Below the pieces are notes generated by a model that was not told the origin of the DNA, ran no database searches, and was given only the letters and a program-made list of their open reading frames with translations. Below, one piece after another: positions 25,984 to 34,937 of a stretch of DNA of 64,000 nt. A program made the translations under genes and the position numbers. The stretch is from Streptomyces sp. WAC 01529 (GTDB taxonomy: Bacteria > Actinomycetota > Actinomycetes > Streptomycetales > Streptomycetaceae), in the NCBI RefSeq assembly GCF_003945545.1, contig NZ_CP029617.1, positions 7,839,001 through 7,903,000 on the forward strand. The letters are read 5' to 3'. Each line of letters opens with the position of its first letter. Within the stretch, counting starts at the first letter, position 1.

Positions 25984-28350
25984 ATGGGGAAGCGGCCTGT
26001 GGCGCCGACTGCGCCCGAACTCGTGCTGGAGACCGACACCGGCTCCACGGTGATGAGTCCGAGTCGGGACTATCACGTGGGCCGCGACCCGCTGAGCGAC
26101 ATCGTCATCGACGACGCCCGCGTCTCCTGGCATCACGCCGTCCTCCACGCCGAGCTCGATCACTGGACCATCGAGGACGAGCACAGCACCAACGGAACGT
26201 ACGCCGACGGGCGGCGCGTCGAGGAGGGGGAAATCGGGCCGGGCAGCGTCATCCGCTTCGGCAGCGTCACCGACGGCCCGCGCGCGGTGGTCACCGGCCG
26301 CACTCCGCCCGAACCCCGCGCTCCCGAACGCCCCTCCTCCGTCAGCACGCCCTCGGCCACCGGCACCTTCCGGCAGCCGACGACCGTGCGCCCGCTGCCC
26401 ACCCGCACCGTCCGCATCGGCCGCGCCGACGACAACGACGTGGTCATCGACGACCTCGTCGTCTCCCGCCGGCATGCCGAACTGAGGGTCCTTCCGAACG
26501 GTACGTACGAGATCGTCGACCTCGGCAGCCACAACGGCACCTACCTCAACGGCCAGCCGGTGGACCGCGCCCCTCTGGCGCCGGGGGACATCGTCGGCGT
26601 CGGCCACCGCGCGTACTGCCTCGTCGGCGACCAGCTGCAGGAGTACGTCGACACGGGCGAGGTGTCTCTCGACGTCCAGGGCCTGACGGTCACCGTCGAC
26701 CGGGGCCGCAAGACACTCCTCGACCAGGTCTCGTTCCCCGTCGGCGAGAAGTGCCTGCTGGCCGTTGTCGGACCCAGCGGCGCGGGGAAGTCCACCCTGC
26801 TCAACGCCCTCACCGGGCTGCGCCCCGCGGACGGCGGCACCGTCCTCTACGACGGCCGCGACCTCTACCGCGACTACGCGGAGCTGCGCCAGCGCATCGG
26901 CCTCGTACCGCAGGACGACATCCTGCACGCCCAGCTGACCGTGCGCCGCGCCCTCGGCTACGCCGCCGAACTCCGCTTCCCCCAGGACACCGAGCGGGCG
27001 GAACGCCGGGCCAGAGTCGACGAGGTCATCCGCGAACTCGGTCTGGAACAACGCGCCGACCAGCCCATCCACAGCCTCTCCGGCGGCCAGCGCAAACGCG
27101 TGAGCGTCGCACTCGAACTGCTCACCAAGCCCTCGCTGCTCTTCCTCGACGAGCCCACGTCCGGGCTCGACCCCGGCATGGACCGCTCGGTGATGCACAT
27201 GCTGCGCGGCCTCGCCGACGACGGCCGCACGGTCATCGTCGTCACGCACAGCGTGCTCAGCCTCGACGTGTGCGACCGGCTCCTAGTCCTCGCCGCGGGC
27301 GGGAAGATCGCCTATTACGGGCCGCCGCGGGACGCGCTGCCGTTCTTCGGCTTCCCGCAGTGGCCGGAGGCGTTCGAGGCCTTCGAAAGCGACCGCGACC
27401 GGGACTGGGCACGGGACTACCACCTCTCTCCGCTGCACCAGCGCTACATCGTCAACTCCTCCGCGCAGCCGTACCTGATGTCCCTCCCGCAGAACGGCAC
27501 GGCCACGCCCGGCTCCTTCGCGCCGCCGCCGAAGCCGCAGAGCTGGGGATCCCAACTGCGCACGCTGGTGCGGCGGTACGCGGCCGCGCTCGGCGCGGAC
27601 CGCACGTTCCTCGCCATCATGATCGCCCTGCCGTTCGTGATGGGTGCCATGGCCCGCGCGCTGGCCGGAAGCCGGCTCACGCAGGAGACGGCGATGAACG
27701 CGCTGCTCATCCTCTGCGTCGGCGCAGTCCTGACCGGTGCCGCCAACGCGGTGCGCGAACTGGTCAAGGAACGCGTCATCTACCGGCGGGAACGGGCGGT
27801 GGGTCTCTCCAGATCGGCGTATCTGATGTCCAAGGTCGTCGTCCTCGGCACGGTCACGGTGCTCCAGGCCGTCGTGCTGACCCTCGTCGCTCTCCTCGGC
27901 GTCGACCTCAACGCGCCCGGCGGCGAAGGGGTGTTGCTGCCACCGCTGGTGGAAGTCACTCTCGCGGTGGCCCTGCTGGCGTTCACCGCCATGATGCTGG
28001 GCCTGCTCGTATCGGCGCTGGTGCGCAAGGAAGAGGTGACGATGCCGCTGCTCGTGTTCCTCGCCATCGTCCAGGTGGTCTTCTGCGGCGCACTCCTCAA
28101 GCTGAACGGCGTGCCCGGCGTCGAACAACTGGCGTGGCTGGTGCCCTCGCGCTGGGCGCTGGGCGCCATGGCGGGCACCATCGGCCTAGGCAGGATCGTC
28201 CCGGGCGAACTGACCACCGACCCGCTGTTCCGGCACTCCGCGGGTGTCTGGCTGCTCAACATGGGGATGCTGGTGGTCCTGTCGGCCGTCTTCGGATACG
28301 TGGTCGCCAGGCTGCTGCGCCGCCATGAACCCGCCGTGATGCGGAAGTAG
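25984..28350 (+). CDS. Twin-FHA ABC transporter (Rv1747-like)
   Basis: The 788-aa membrane protein has two N-terminal FHA domains that bind phosphothreonine: residues about 20-95 (HVGRDPLSDIVIDDARVSWHH) and 140-215 (IGRADDNDVVIDDLVVSRRH). A G-type ABC ATPase follows, with Walker A GPSGAGKST, signature LSGGQRKRVS and Walker B LLFLDEPTSG. An ABC-2 membrane domain with six hydrophobic segments forms the C-terminal third. This is the architecture of mycobacterial Rv1747, an exporter controlled by Ser/Thr kinase phosphorylation through its FHA domains. The next two genes encode a Thr-motif protein and a Hanks-type kinase, so the three form a likely phospho-controlled transport unit. The exported substrate is unknown. 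The start is supported by the TAGAAT element just upstream. Confidence 0.93.
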   Translation: MGKRPVAPTAPELVLETDTGSTVMSPSRDYHVGRDPLSDIVIDDARVSWHHAVLHAELDHWTIEDEHSTNGTYADGRRVEEGEIGPGSVIRFGSVTDGPRAVVTGRTPPEPRAPERPSSVSTPSATGTFRQPTTVRPLPTRTVRIGRADDNDVVIDDLVVSRRHAELRVLPNGTYEIVDLGSHNGTYLNGQPVDRAPLAPGDIVGVGHRAYCLVGDQLQEYVDTGEVSLDVQGLTVTVDRGRKTLLDQVSFPVGEKCLLAVVGPSGAGKSTLLNALTGLRPADGGTVLYDGRDLYRDYAELRQRIGLVPQDDILHAQLTVRRALGYAAELRFPQDTERAERRARVDEVIRELGLEQRADQPIHSLSGGQRKRVSVALELLTKPSLLFLDEPTSGLDPGMDRSVMHMLRGLADDGRTVIVVTHSVLSLDVCDRLLVLAAGGKIAYYGPPRDALPFFGFPQWPEAFEAFESDRDRDWARDYHLSPLHQRYIVNSSAQPYLMSLPQNGTATPGSFAPPPKPQSWGSQLRTLVRRYAAALGADRTFLAIMIALPFVMGAMARALAGSRLTQETAMNALLILCVGAVLTGAANAVRELVKERVIYRRERAVGLSRSAYLMSKVVVLGTVTVLQAVVLTLVALLGVDLNAPGGEGVLLPPLVEVTLAVALLAFTAMMLGLLVSALVRKEEVTMPLLVFLAIVQVVFCGALLKLNGVPGVEQLAWLVPSRWALGAMAGTIGLGRIVPGELTTDPLFRHSAGVWLLNMGMLVVLSAVFGYVVARLLRRHEPAVMRK

Positions 28351-28361
28351 GAGCGCCGGCG

Positions 28362-29243
28362 ATGACCCCCGCGGACTTCCGCCCCACCCATGTGGTTCCC
28401 CAGGACGGACTGCCCGCCTGGGAGGCACCCGACGTGGAGCGTCCGACGACCCCCCTCGACGCGCTGCTGCCCGTGCAGCTGGTCGACCGGCTCGGCGACT
28501 GGGGGCGGATCGTGTGCGCCAACGGCTGGTCGGCATGGGTCGACGGCCGGCTCCTGCTCGCCGTGCCGCGCGATCCACCGGGCGCGAGCGGCCCCCTGAC
28601 CCGCACGGCGGACCCGCGTCCGCTGTTGACCAGGACCGAGGACGCCCTCGGCCGCTACCGGAGGGCGGTGGAGGAACTGGCGGGCGGCGGCGACGGGGAG
28701 TCCTTCCGGCGCGGGACGCACGGGCTGCGGGTGGGCGTGGTCGTGGAGGGCGAATCGTTGTGGCTCTACGACGCCGACCACGAGCGGTGGGTGTACTGCG
28801 ACGGAACGCGGCTCAGTACGTACGCGGCGACGGAAGGGCCCGCCACCGACGGGCACGGCGATGACCACGAGGCCGCCGACCCCCCACGGGCAGCCGCCAC
28901 CGGCCCCGGTGCTTCCCCTCCGCCTGACGAGGAACCGACCCGCCTCGTCCCCGCCGCGCAGGAACCGACCGACGGAACCGACGGTTCGACCGCCGGGATG
29001 GGGCCGGGGGAGACGCAGGTGGTGAATGAGGTGGCAGGGCCTGAGCCGACGCGGGTGGTGGGCGAGGCGGTAGGGCCTGAGCCGACGCGGGTGGTGGGCG
29101 AGGCGGTAGGGCCGGGGGAGACCCAGGTGGTCGATGAACTGCACACCCCTGAACCGCACACCCCGCACGGCGGACACCCCGCCCCGTTTCTCCCGCCCGA
29201 GAGGGACGAACCCGATCAGCCGCTCCGGCCCGGTGACGCCTGA
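28362..29243 (+). CDS. SH3-like protein with tandem TRVV/TQVV threonine motifs
   Basis: The 293-aa soluble protein has a GTAGGAG ribosome site that overlaps the stop of the transporter. Residues about 35-70 (VDRLGDWGRIVCANGWSAWVDG) look like a bacterial SH3-type beta barrel; another folded part ends near 150 (WLYDADHERWVYCDG). The acidic, Pro/Thr-rich tail (about 150-293) contains five copies of a T-x-V/L-V motif: PTRLV, ETQVV, PTRVV, PTRVV and ETQVV. FHA domains read pThr with the +3 residue decisive, and Val at +3 is a known acceptable residue. Sandwiched between a twin-FHA transporter and a Thr kinase, this tail is a plausible phosphorylated docking partner. Its stop overlaps the kinase start by one base (TGATG). 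Confidence 0.8.
   Translation: MTPADFRPTHVVPQDGLPAWEAPDVERPTTPLDALLPVQLVDRLGDWGRIVCANGWSAWVDGRLLLAVPRDPPGASGPLTRTADPRPLLTRTEDALGRYRRAVEELAGGGDGESFRRGTHGLRVGVVVEGESLWLYDADHERWVYCDGTRLSTYAATEGPATDGHGDDHEAADPPRAAATGPGASPPPDEEPTRLVPAAQEPTDGTDGSTAGMGPGETQVVNEVAGPEPTRVVGEAVGPEPTRVVGEAVGPGETQVVDELHTPEPHTPHGGHPAPFLPPERDEPDQPLRPGDA
29037..29108 (+). repeat. Exact 36-bp tandem duplication encoding the TRVV motif
   Basis: Copies at 29037-29072 and 29073-29108 are identical and each encodes 12 residues including PTRVVGEA. A third, diverged unit follows with ETQVV. The exact duplication at DNA level suggests recent, possibly variable, expansion of the motif array. Confidence 0.85.
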
Positions 29244-30259
29244 TGGCGGCCGCGCCGGGCGAGGGCGGCCCGAGCCCGCACTCCGGGCGGCCCTCCGAGC
29301 TGATCGGGCAGCGGATCGCGGACTACCGGGTCGAGGGCGAGATCGGCCGCGGTGGCATGGCCGTGGTCTACCGCGCCAGGGACCTGCGCCTCGACCGGAC
29401 CGTCGCCCTCAAGCTGCTCGCCCCCGAACTCGCCCGCAACGACACCTTCCGGCGGCGCTTCACGCACGAGTCACGCGTCGCCGCCGCGATCGAACACCCG
29501 CACATCGTGCCCGTCTTTGAGGCCGGTGAGACGGACGGGGTGCTCTACATCGCCATGCGGTACGTCCCCGGGAGCGATCTGCGCCACCTGCTCGACCGCG
29601 GCGGCCCGCTCTCCGTCACGGCCGCGCTCCGCATCGCCACCCAGATCGCGTCCGCGCTCGACGCGGCGCACGACCACGGCCTGGTCCACCGGGACGTCAA
29701 GCCCGGCAACATTCTCATCGCCAAGGGCACGGACAGCGACCACCCCGAGCACGCCTACCTCACGGACTTCGGCCTTACGAAGAAGTCCTTGTCGCTGACC
29801 GGATTCACGACCGTGGGCCAGTTCGTCGGGACCCTCGACTACGTGGCGCCGGAGCAGATATCGGGCCGCCCGGTGGACGGCCGATGCGATGTCTACAGCC
29901 TCGCCTGCGTCGTGTACGAGACCATGGCGGGCCGGCCGCCGTTCCAGCGCGACGACGACTTCGCCCTCCTCTGGGCCCATCAGTACGACCAGCCGCCCCG
30001 GCTGACGGAGAAGCGGCCGGGTGTCGCCCCCGGCCTCGACGGGGTCCTCGCGAAGGCGCTGGCCAAGAGCCCGGAGGACCGGTACGGGTCGTGCCTGGAA
30101 TTCGCCGCCACGATGCGGGCCGCGGCCATGGGCAGCAGTACGGACGCCCACCCCCCGACGCGGGTGGACCGCCGCGTCGAGCAGGCCCCGGCCCACCCGG
30201 GCGCGCCCCCCGACCCACCCCGCTGGGCCCAGCCGGTCTTCCGGCGGCTGCCCGAATAG
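29243..30259 (+). CDS. Hanks-type serine/threonine protein kinase, soluble
   Basis: The 338-aa protein has a complete kinase domain (about 25-290): Gly loop GEIGRGGMAVVY, catalytic Lys in VALKLL, HRDVKPGN catalytic loop, DFGLTKK, an activation loop rich in Ser/Thr (SLSLTGFTTVGQFVGT) and the APEQ motif. The C-terminal 50 residues are Pro-rich and contain PTRVD, another possible FHA ligand. Unlike PknB it has no transmembrane segment or PASTA repeats, so it is cytoplasmic. The start overlaps the previous stop (TGATG), indicating translational coupling. Likely substrates are its operon partners: the Thr-motif protein and the FHA-ABC transporter. The gene ends 43 bp from the convergent streptophobe gene. 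Confidence 0.93.
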   Translation: MAAAPGEGGPSPHSGRPSELIGQRIADYRVEGEIGRGGMAVVYRARDLRLDRTVALKLLAPELARNDTFRRRFTHESRVAAAIEHPHIVPVFEAGETDGVLYIAMRYVPGSDLRHLLDRGGPLSVTAALRIATQIASALDAAHDHGLVHRDVKPGNILIAKGTDSDHPEHAYLTDFGLTKKSLSLTGFTTVGQFVGTLDYVAPEQISGRPVDGRCDVYSLACVVYETMAGRPPFQRDDDFALLWAHQYDQPPRLTEKRPGVAPGLDGVLAKALAKSPEDRYGSCLEFAATMRAAAMGSSTDAHPPTRVDRRVEQAPAHPGAPPDPPRWAQPVFRRLPE

Positions 30260-30261
30260 AG

Positions 30262-30282
30262 CGGCCGGTCTCCCGACGGCCG
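30262..30282. terminator. Imperfect hairpin between kinase and streptophobe genes
   Basis: CGGCCGGTC and GACGGCCG pair with one bulge around a TCCC loop. It lies in the 43-bp gap between two convergent stops, where a shared terminator is expected. Confidence 0.35.
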
Positions 30283-30302
30283 ACCGCACGGCCCGCGCCA
30301 GG

Positions 30303-31601
30303 TCAGGCCCCGGGCCGCACCTCGCCCCGCCGATGGACCCGCCGCGCCAGCACCCCGCCGAGGAACCCCGAGACCAGACCCCAGGCAACGGCCAGGAGCA
30401 GCGCCTTCCAGAGGTGCGGCCGCAGCTCCACGAGGCCGGACAGGCCCCCTCCGAGATCCCCGATGCCGAGGAGCGAAAGCCCGTAGTGGGCCGACACGCC
30501 CGCCATGAGACAGACGGCGAGCACGGTGAGCGCCACCGCCACCGCCATGTGCACGGCGTGCTGCCAGGCCCGCACCCGTGCCGGAGAGCGGGCCGCCATC
30601 AGGAACGCCGCCGTCGGCACCAGGACCGCCGCGACGACCAGCAGCCACCACACCCGCCCGTCGTACTCGGCGAGAGTCCGCAAACTGAGCCTGGAATCGG
30701 CCGGCGTACGCAGCACCTCGTCGAGGACCCGCGGCATGGGCAGCCCGAACGGCCCGTCGACCCGGCCCTCCCAGGACGCGCCGAGCCCCAGGGTGAAGGC
30801 GAGCCAGACGAGGTTGGGCAACCCGAGCAGCAGCACCGCGAACGTCTCGGCGGCATGGCCGCGGGTCGCCGCCACGACGAGGCCGGCGGCGAGCCCAAGG
30901 GCGGCGTACGACAGCAGCAGGAACACCATGGCGTACGCCGCGGGACGCACCGATTCCCGGAAGCGCAGCAGGCGGGCGGGGAGCGGGGCGCCGCGCGAGA
31001 CGGACAGTGCCACGACGAGGACGCCCGCGAGCCACAGCAGTCCGAAGACGAGGGTCAGCGGCACGGCCGTCTTGAATCCGACCTCGGGCGAGGAGTCCAG
31101 CAGCTCGCCGATCTCCCCGGCGGGCCCGTCGCCGAGCGCGAGCGCGAAGCGGTGCCGGGCCAGCAGGCCGAGGCCGGTGAGCAGCAGCACCCACAGCACC
31201 GCGATCCGGGCGGCCCAGCCGGCGAGTTCCCGCACGTCGGCCACGGCCCGGTGCCGCAGCGGCCGGAGGAACCCGGTGGCGACCACCAGAGCGCCGACGA
31301 GGCTGACGGAGAGCGGGAGCACGGAGAGCCCCGCGTCCGTCTCGGCGATCATCCCTGCGTCGCCGGAGAGCCCGACGGAGCCGCCGACCGCCATCACGAC
31401 GACGGCCGCGACGACACTCGGGAACGCCCCGCCGGGCAGGTCGGCGGCTCCCGCGGCCCACAGGCCGAGCCCGGCGACGACGGCCATGGCCGCCAAGGAG
31501 GCGAGCACGGCCGCAAGGGCATGGGGCCAGCCATGAGGGGCCCGTCGGCTCTGCTCCGTGCGTTGCGCCCCGGCCCGCCGCGGCGGTGTCTGCTCGCTCA
31601 C
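30303..31601 (-). CDS. Streptophobe family multi-pass membrane protein
   Basis: The 432-aa protein is highly hydrophobic with about ten predicted membrane segments. It matches the Streptomyces-restricted streptophobe family, recognisable from features such as the early GGSVGLSGD loop and the AHYGLSLLGIGD segment near the C-terminus. The function is unknown; several members are encoded near Ser/Thr kinases or DUF6777 proteins, as here. The N-terminus is basic and hydrophilic. The start at 31601 is the first in frame and a reasonable fit to family length. It is convergent to the kinase and divergent from the DUF6777 gene. Confidence 0.8.
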   Translation of the reverse strand: MSEQTPPRRAGAQRTEQSRRAPHGWPHALAAVLASLAAMAVVAGLGLWAAGAADLPGGAFPSVVAAVVVMAVGGSVGLSGDAGMIAETDAGLSVLPLSVSLVGALVVATGFLRPLRHRAVADVRELAGWAARIAVLWVLLLTGLGLLARHRFALALGDGPAGEIGELLDSSPEVGFKTAVPLTLVFGLLWLAGVLVVALSVSRGAPLPARLLRFRESVRPAAYAMVFLLLSYAALGLAAGLVVAATRGHAAETFAVLLLGLPNLVWLAFTLGLGASWEGRVDGPFGLPMPRVLDEVLRTPADSRLSLRTLAEYDGRVWWLLVVAAVLVPTAAFLMAARSPARVRAWQHAVHMAVAVALTVLAVCLMAGVSAHYGLSLLGIGDLGGGLSGLVELRPHLWKALLLAVAWGLVSGFLGGVLARRVHRRGEVRPGA

Positions 31602-31721
31602 GGTGCCACGCTAAGCAGCGGGGGACCGGTCCGCCTTTCGAGAGGGCCTTCGGGAGGGCTTACGGGAACGCCGGCCGGCGTCGGCTTGCGGGCCCCCGGA
31701 CGTCGGGGCACACAATAGGCG

Positions 31722-31742
31722 CGTACCGGGATAAAAGGTACG
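31722..31742. promoter_or_regulatory. 6-bp inverted repeat upstream of the DUF6777 gene
   Basis: CGTACC and GGTACG flank a 9-base A-rich centre (GGGATAAAA). It lies 30 bases before the GTG start of the DUF6777 gene in the divergent promoter region, so it could be an operator or a leader hairpin. Confidence 0.3.
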
Positions 31743-31772
31743 TCGCCGATCCCCCTACACAGGGAAGTGTTC

Positions 31773-33044
31773 GTGAGCGTCGAACCGCCGTCGTCAGGAC
31801 GCCCCACAGGACCCCCTTCGGGCCCGCTCTCGGGTCCTTCGCAGCCGAGCCCCTCGGGGCCGGGCGAGACCCAGGCGGGCGCGAGCCCCGCCGGCTCGAC
31901 GCCGCCTCCGGGTGGCGCGCGGCCCTCGGGCCCGCCGAGCGGCGGCCCGCCGAGCGGTCCGGCCGGTGGCGGGGGCCGCGGCGGCGGGTCCGACGGCCCG
32001 GGCGGGGGCGGTCCCGGTGCCGGTCGCGGAGGAGGTCGCCCATGGTGGAAGTCGGCGCCGCGCGTCGCGGCGATCTCCGCCGCGGTGGTGGCCGCGGTGA
32101 TCCTGGCCGTCGTCCTCACCCGCCCCGAGGGCTCGTCGGAGTCGGGCGGCGAGGTCCTCCTCCAGCCCGCGGGCAAGTCGGGGCCCGACCCCTTCACCCA
32201 GTCGACGGCCCGCGAGGGCTCCACGCCACCCTCCCCGAGCGGGCTGCCCAGCTCGTCCGCCTCGGCCAACGTGACGCGCGGCGTCGACGGCGCGGCGCCC
32301 GGTCTCTACGGCGGGACGCGGAAGGTCGGCAGCTGCGACGTGGAGAAGCAGGTCGGCGCGCTCCAGAAGGACACGGCGAAGAACAAGGCGTTCGCCTCCG
32401 TCCTCGACATCGAACCGTCCGGCGTTCCCCGCTACCTGCGCTCGCTCACGCCCGTGGACCTGCGGCTGGACACCCGCGTGACCAACCACGGCTACCGCGA
32501 CGGCCGTGCCACCGGCTACCAGGCCGTGCTGCAGGCCGGCACCGCGGTACTGGTCGACGACCACGGTGTGCCGCGGGTGCGCTGTGCCTGCGGCAACCCG
32601 CTGCTGCCGCCCGTCGCGCAGAAGAGCACACCGCGGCAGACGGGCGACACGTGGCCCGGGTATCGGCCCTCGAACGTCGTGGTCGTGGCGCCCGCCACCC
32701 AGGTCGTGAACCAGTTCGTCGTGTACGACCCGGACAGCGGTGACTGGTTCACCCGGGGCAAGGGCGACACGGGCACCGGCGACAAGAAGACGAAGCCTCC
32801 GGCGACCAGGCCTCCCTCACGGCACCCGGACACCCCGTCCCCCGACGAGTCGACCTCGACGGCCAGTACGCCGCCGTGCGACGCGCGGTCCCCCGGGACG
32901 CCCCCGGCAAGCTCGTGCCCGCCCTCGTCGGTCCTGCCGCCCTCCTCGCCCGCCACGCAGCCGCCCTCCTCGGCCGAGGAAGAATCGCCCGCGTCCGAGC
33001 CCGCACTCCCGCCGTCGTCACCCGAGGCGGACGGGAGCCCGTGA
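31773..33044 (+). CDS. DUF6777 domain membrane-anchored protein
   Basis: The 423-aa protein starts at GTG 31773, 7 bases after AGGGA; GTG 31767 is too close to that site. Residues 1-90 are a Gly/Pro/Ser-rich cytoplasmic segment, and one membrane span follows (RVAAISAAVVAAVILAVVL). The extracellular DUF6777 domain (about 165-320) has LYGGTRKVGSCDVEKQV, LDTRVTNHGYRDGRATGYQ and VRCACGNPLLPP with its Cys pair. A Pro/Ser/Thr-rich tail of about 90 residues ends the protein. The family is confined to streptomycetes and its role is unknown. The N-terminal segment contains GPGETQ, which echoes the ETQVV motif of the kinase operon next door, so membership in the same signalling set is possible. Confidence 0.85.
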   Translation: MSVEPPSSGRPTGPPSGPLSGPSQPSPSGPGETQAGASPAGSTPPPGGARPSGPPSGGPPSGPAGGGGRGGGSDGPGGGGPGAGRGGGRPWWKSAPRVAAISAAVVAAVILAVVLTRPEGSSESGGEVLLQPAGKSGPDPFTQSTAREGSTPPSPSGLPSSSASANVTRGVDGAAPGLYGGTRKVGSCDVEKQVGALQKDTAKNKAFASVLDIEPSGVPRYLRSLTPVDLRLDTRVTNHGYRDGRATGYQAVLQAGTAVLVDDHGVPRVRCACGNPLLPPVAQKSTPRQTGDTWPGYRPSNVVVVAPATQVVNQFVVYDPDSGDWFTRGKGDTGTGDKKTKPPATRPPSRHPDTPSPDESTSTASTPPCDARSPGTPPASSCPPSSVLPPSSPATQPPSSAEEESPASEPALPPSSPEADGSP

Positions 33045-33081
33045 GCGAGCGGAGGTCGCCGGGCCGGCGACGGCGGGACAG

Positions 33082-33087
33082 TACTCT
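33082..33087 (+). promoter_or_regulatory. -10 element TACTCT of the OsmC gene, leaderless start
   Basis: TACTCT ends 6 bases before ATG 33094, which lacks a ribosome site. The spacing is that of a leaderless transcript, as seen before 6872 and 25984. Confidence 0.4.
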
Positions 33088-33093
33088 CCTCGC

Positions 33094-33534
33094 ATGACTG
33101 ACAATGCGCTGCGTTCCGTCACCATCGAGCGGGCAGGCCCCGGCCGGTTCACCGCGACCAACTCCCGGGGGAGCACGCTGACCTTCGGCACCGGCGGGGA
33201 TGCCGACTTCACGCCGGTCGAGTTGTTCCTCGCGGCGATCGGCGGTTGCAGCGCGGCCGACGTGGAGGTCGCCACGAGCCGTCACGAGGAACCGACCGCG
33301 TTCACCGTCACCGTGACCGGCACCAAGGTCGAGGACGAGGGCGGCAACCGGATGTCGGACCTCGGGGTCGCCTTCCACGTCACGTTCCCGGACGGCCCGT
33401 CGGGGGAGCGCGCCCGCACCATCCTGCCCCGGGCCGTGAAGACGTCGCACGACCGGCTGTGCACGGTCAGCCGCACGGTCGAGGCGGGCACCCCGGTCAC
33501 CGTGACCGTCTCCGAGGGCACCGGCGACGCCTGA
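33094..33534 (+). CDS. OsmC/Ohr family peroxiredoxin-like protein
   Basis: The 146-aa protein has the two conserved family cysteines in AAIGGCSAADVEV (about residue 53) and HDRLCTVSRT (about residue 125), which act as the thiol pair reducing organic hydroperoxides. The N-terminal FTATNSRGSTLTFG and a Glu in FTPVELFLAA also fit OsmC. Length is normal. It stands alone between the DUF6777 gene and a hydrolase remnant. The peroxide substrate cannot be told from the sequence; the sequence is closer to the general OsmC group than to Ohr. Confidence 0.9.
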   Translation: MTDNALRSVTIERAGPGRFTATNSRGSTLTFGTGGDADFTPVELFLAAIGGCSAADVEVATSRHEEPTAFTVTVTGTKVEDEGGNRMSDLGVAFHVTFPDGPSGERARTILPRAVKTSHDRLCTVSRTVEAGTPVTVTVSEGTGDA

Positions 33535-33541
33535 CGCACCG

Positions 33542-33730
33542 TCAGGCGCGCAGCGCCTTCGCCGTGTGCTTGACGAAGGCCGCCGGGTACGTGGTCAGGC
33601 CGGCGTGTCCGCCGGGGAAGTGCGGCAGTTCCGTTCCGAGACGTTCGGCCAGGAACGCGGCCGTGCGGTAGGGGAGTTCGCCGCGGGAGTCCTCGCCGCC
33701 GACGAGCACGAGCCGATCGGCAGCGCCTCA
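33542..33730 (-). pseudogene. C-terminal remnant of an alpha/beta hydrolase
   Basis: The minus strand carries the last 60 codons of a hydrolase: DRLVLVGGEDSRGELPYRT, then LPHFPGGHAGLTTYP with the catalytic-type His, and a normal stop. The rest of the gene is absent: the frame joins unrelated plus-strand coding remnants at about 33730. It is convergent to and 8 bp away from the OsmC stop, so the OsmC gene itself is not affected. Confidence 0.65.
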
Positions 33731-33988
33731 AGTCGTCGACAACAACCGCATCAGCGACCTCGTCGGATACGACATCCTCCTCCTCGCGGACATCCTCCAG
33801 GACCTGCCGGACCGGAAGGGCACGGGCTACAACCAAGACCAGCTCGACCAGCTCCTGGATGCGACCGCGCTCCCCGAGCCGATCGAACTTCCCGCCGATG
33901 GCGCCGCGAGAACGCATGGGCCCAAGAGCCGACCGAGGACTGGCGGAAGGCCCTGGACTGGCTGAAGCGAAACTCCTTGCCGCCTTGA
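33729..33988 (+). pseudogene. Truncated, frameshifted small acidic protein
   Basis: The plus strand reads NRISDLVGYDILLLADILQD, then YNQDQLDQLLDATALPEP. After a frame change near 33900 it reads RRENAWAQEPTEDWRKALDW to a stop at 33988. Both halves have protein-like composition, but the start is missing where it joins the hydrolase remnant. I cannot name the family. The junction at about 33730 looks like a deletion fusing two partial genes. Confidence 0.45.
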
Positions 33989-34115
33989 TCCTCGGAGGAT
34001 TCAGCACCTGAAAGGGTGATCGCGCGTACGACGGCCGGGTCGCTGAACAGGTACCACGCGATCAGGGCTAGATGATCGGTTTCGGCGCGTTGGCTCGAAA
34101 CGAAACAGGTGTCGC

Positions 34116-34937
34116 GTGATCATCACCATCCTTGTAGCGGCCCTGGCCTTGATCGGCGGGCTGACCGCCCACTGGGTGCTGCGCCGCCGCTTGGAGGAAA
34201 CGGAAACCCCCTCCCTGACGATCCGGGACTTCGTTCTACCCCTGCAGACCCTGACCGTGTTCGTCCTCGCCTTCGTGTTGGTGACCGCTTCCACGTCCAA
34301 TGGCAAGGCGGACGAGGCGGCCCGAAAAGAGGCCGGCGTGGTGGACCACATCTTCGAGGTCGCCGATTACGCCCCCGCTTCGCAGCGCCAGCGGTTGCAG
34401 GCCGATGTCGTCTGCTATGCCCGTGCGGTACGCGCCTATGAATGGCCGGCCATGGCCGACGGCCGCGGCGCACAGCAACCCAGCACTTGGACCACTGACT
34501 TCCGTGCCGCCCTCAAGCAGATGGGCACTGATGCCTCCGCGTTCAACATGCTGGTCTCTGCCGACAAGGAACGCTCAGAGGCCCGCCAGACCCGCATCGC
34601 CGAGTCCACTCCGGCCATCCCCAGTGCCGTGTACTGGCTCACCCTCGCCGCCTTGGCCTTCCTGGTGGTCGCCCTAGCCCTGTGTCTCCCACGCAAGAAC
34701 ACCATGCTCGTCACCAGTGGCCTCATCGTCCTCACCGCCCTGCTCACGACTGTCCTGCTCGTCATTCGGGACGTGGAGCGGCCCTTCAGTGGCGCCATTC
34801 AGGTCTCTCCCACCGCCATCACCGGCGTCGTCGACGACATCACCGACGACTACACCACCGCCTATGGCGACGGCCGTCTGCCCTGCACCGACGAAGGCGT
34901 CAAGACGAAGGCCACGAGGGCAACAACCCCGCCGTGA
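34116..34937 (+). CDS. DUF4239/bestrophin-like membrane protein
   Basis: The 273-aa protein starts at GTG 34116, preceded by AGGTG. It has four hydrophobic segments: residues 1-20, 40-60, about 175-195 and 200-220. A cytoplasmic or extracellular loop of about 110 residues lies between the pairs, with EAARKEAGVVDHIFEVADY and the Arg/Asp-rich middle typical of DUF4239 proteins. The C-terminal DVERPFSGAIQVSPTAI is a hallmark of that family (bestrophin-like). The function is unknown; related proteins are proposed anion channels. No clear operon partner is present. Confidence 0.75.
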   Translation: MIITILVAALALIGGLTAHWVLRRRLEETETPSLTIRDFVLPLQTLTVFVLAFVLVTASTSNGKADEAARKEAGVVDHIFEVADYAPASQRQRLQADVVCYARAVRAYEWPAMADGRGAQQPSTWTTDFRAALKQMGTDASAFNMLVSADKERSEARQTRIAESTPAIPSAVYWLTLAALAFLVVALALCLPRKNTMLVTSGLIVLTALLTTVLLVIRDVERPFSGAIQVSPTAITGVVDDITDDYTTAYGDGRLPCTDEGVKTKATRATTPP

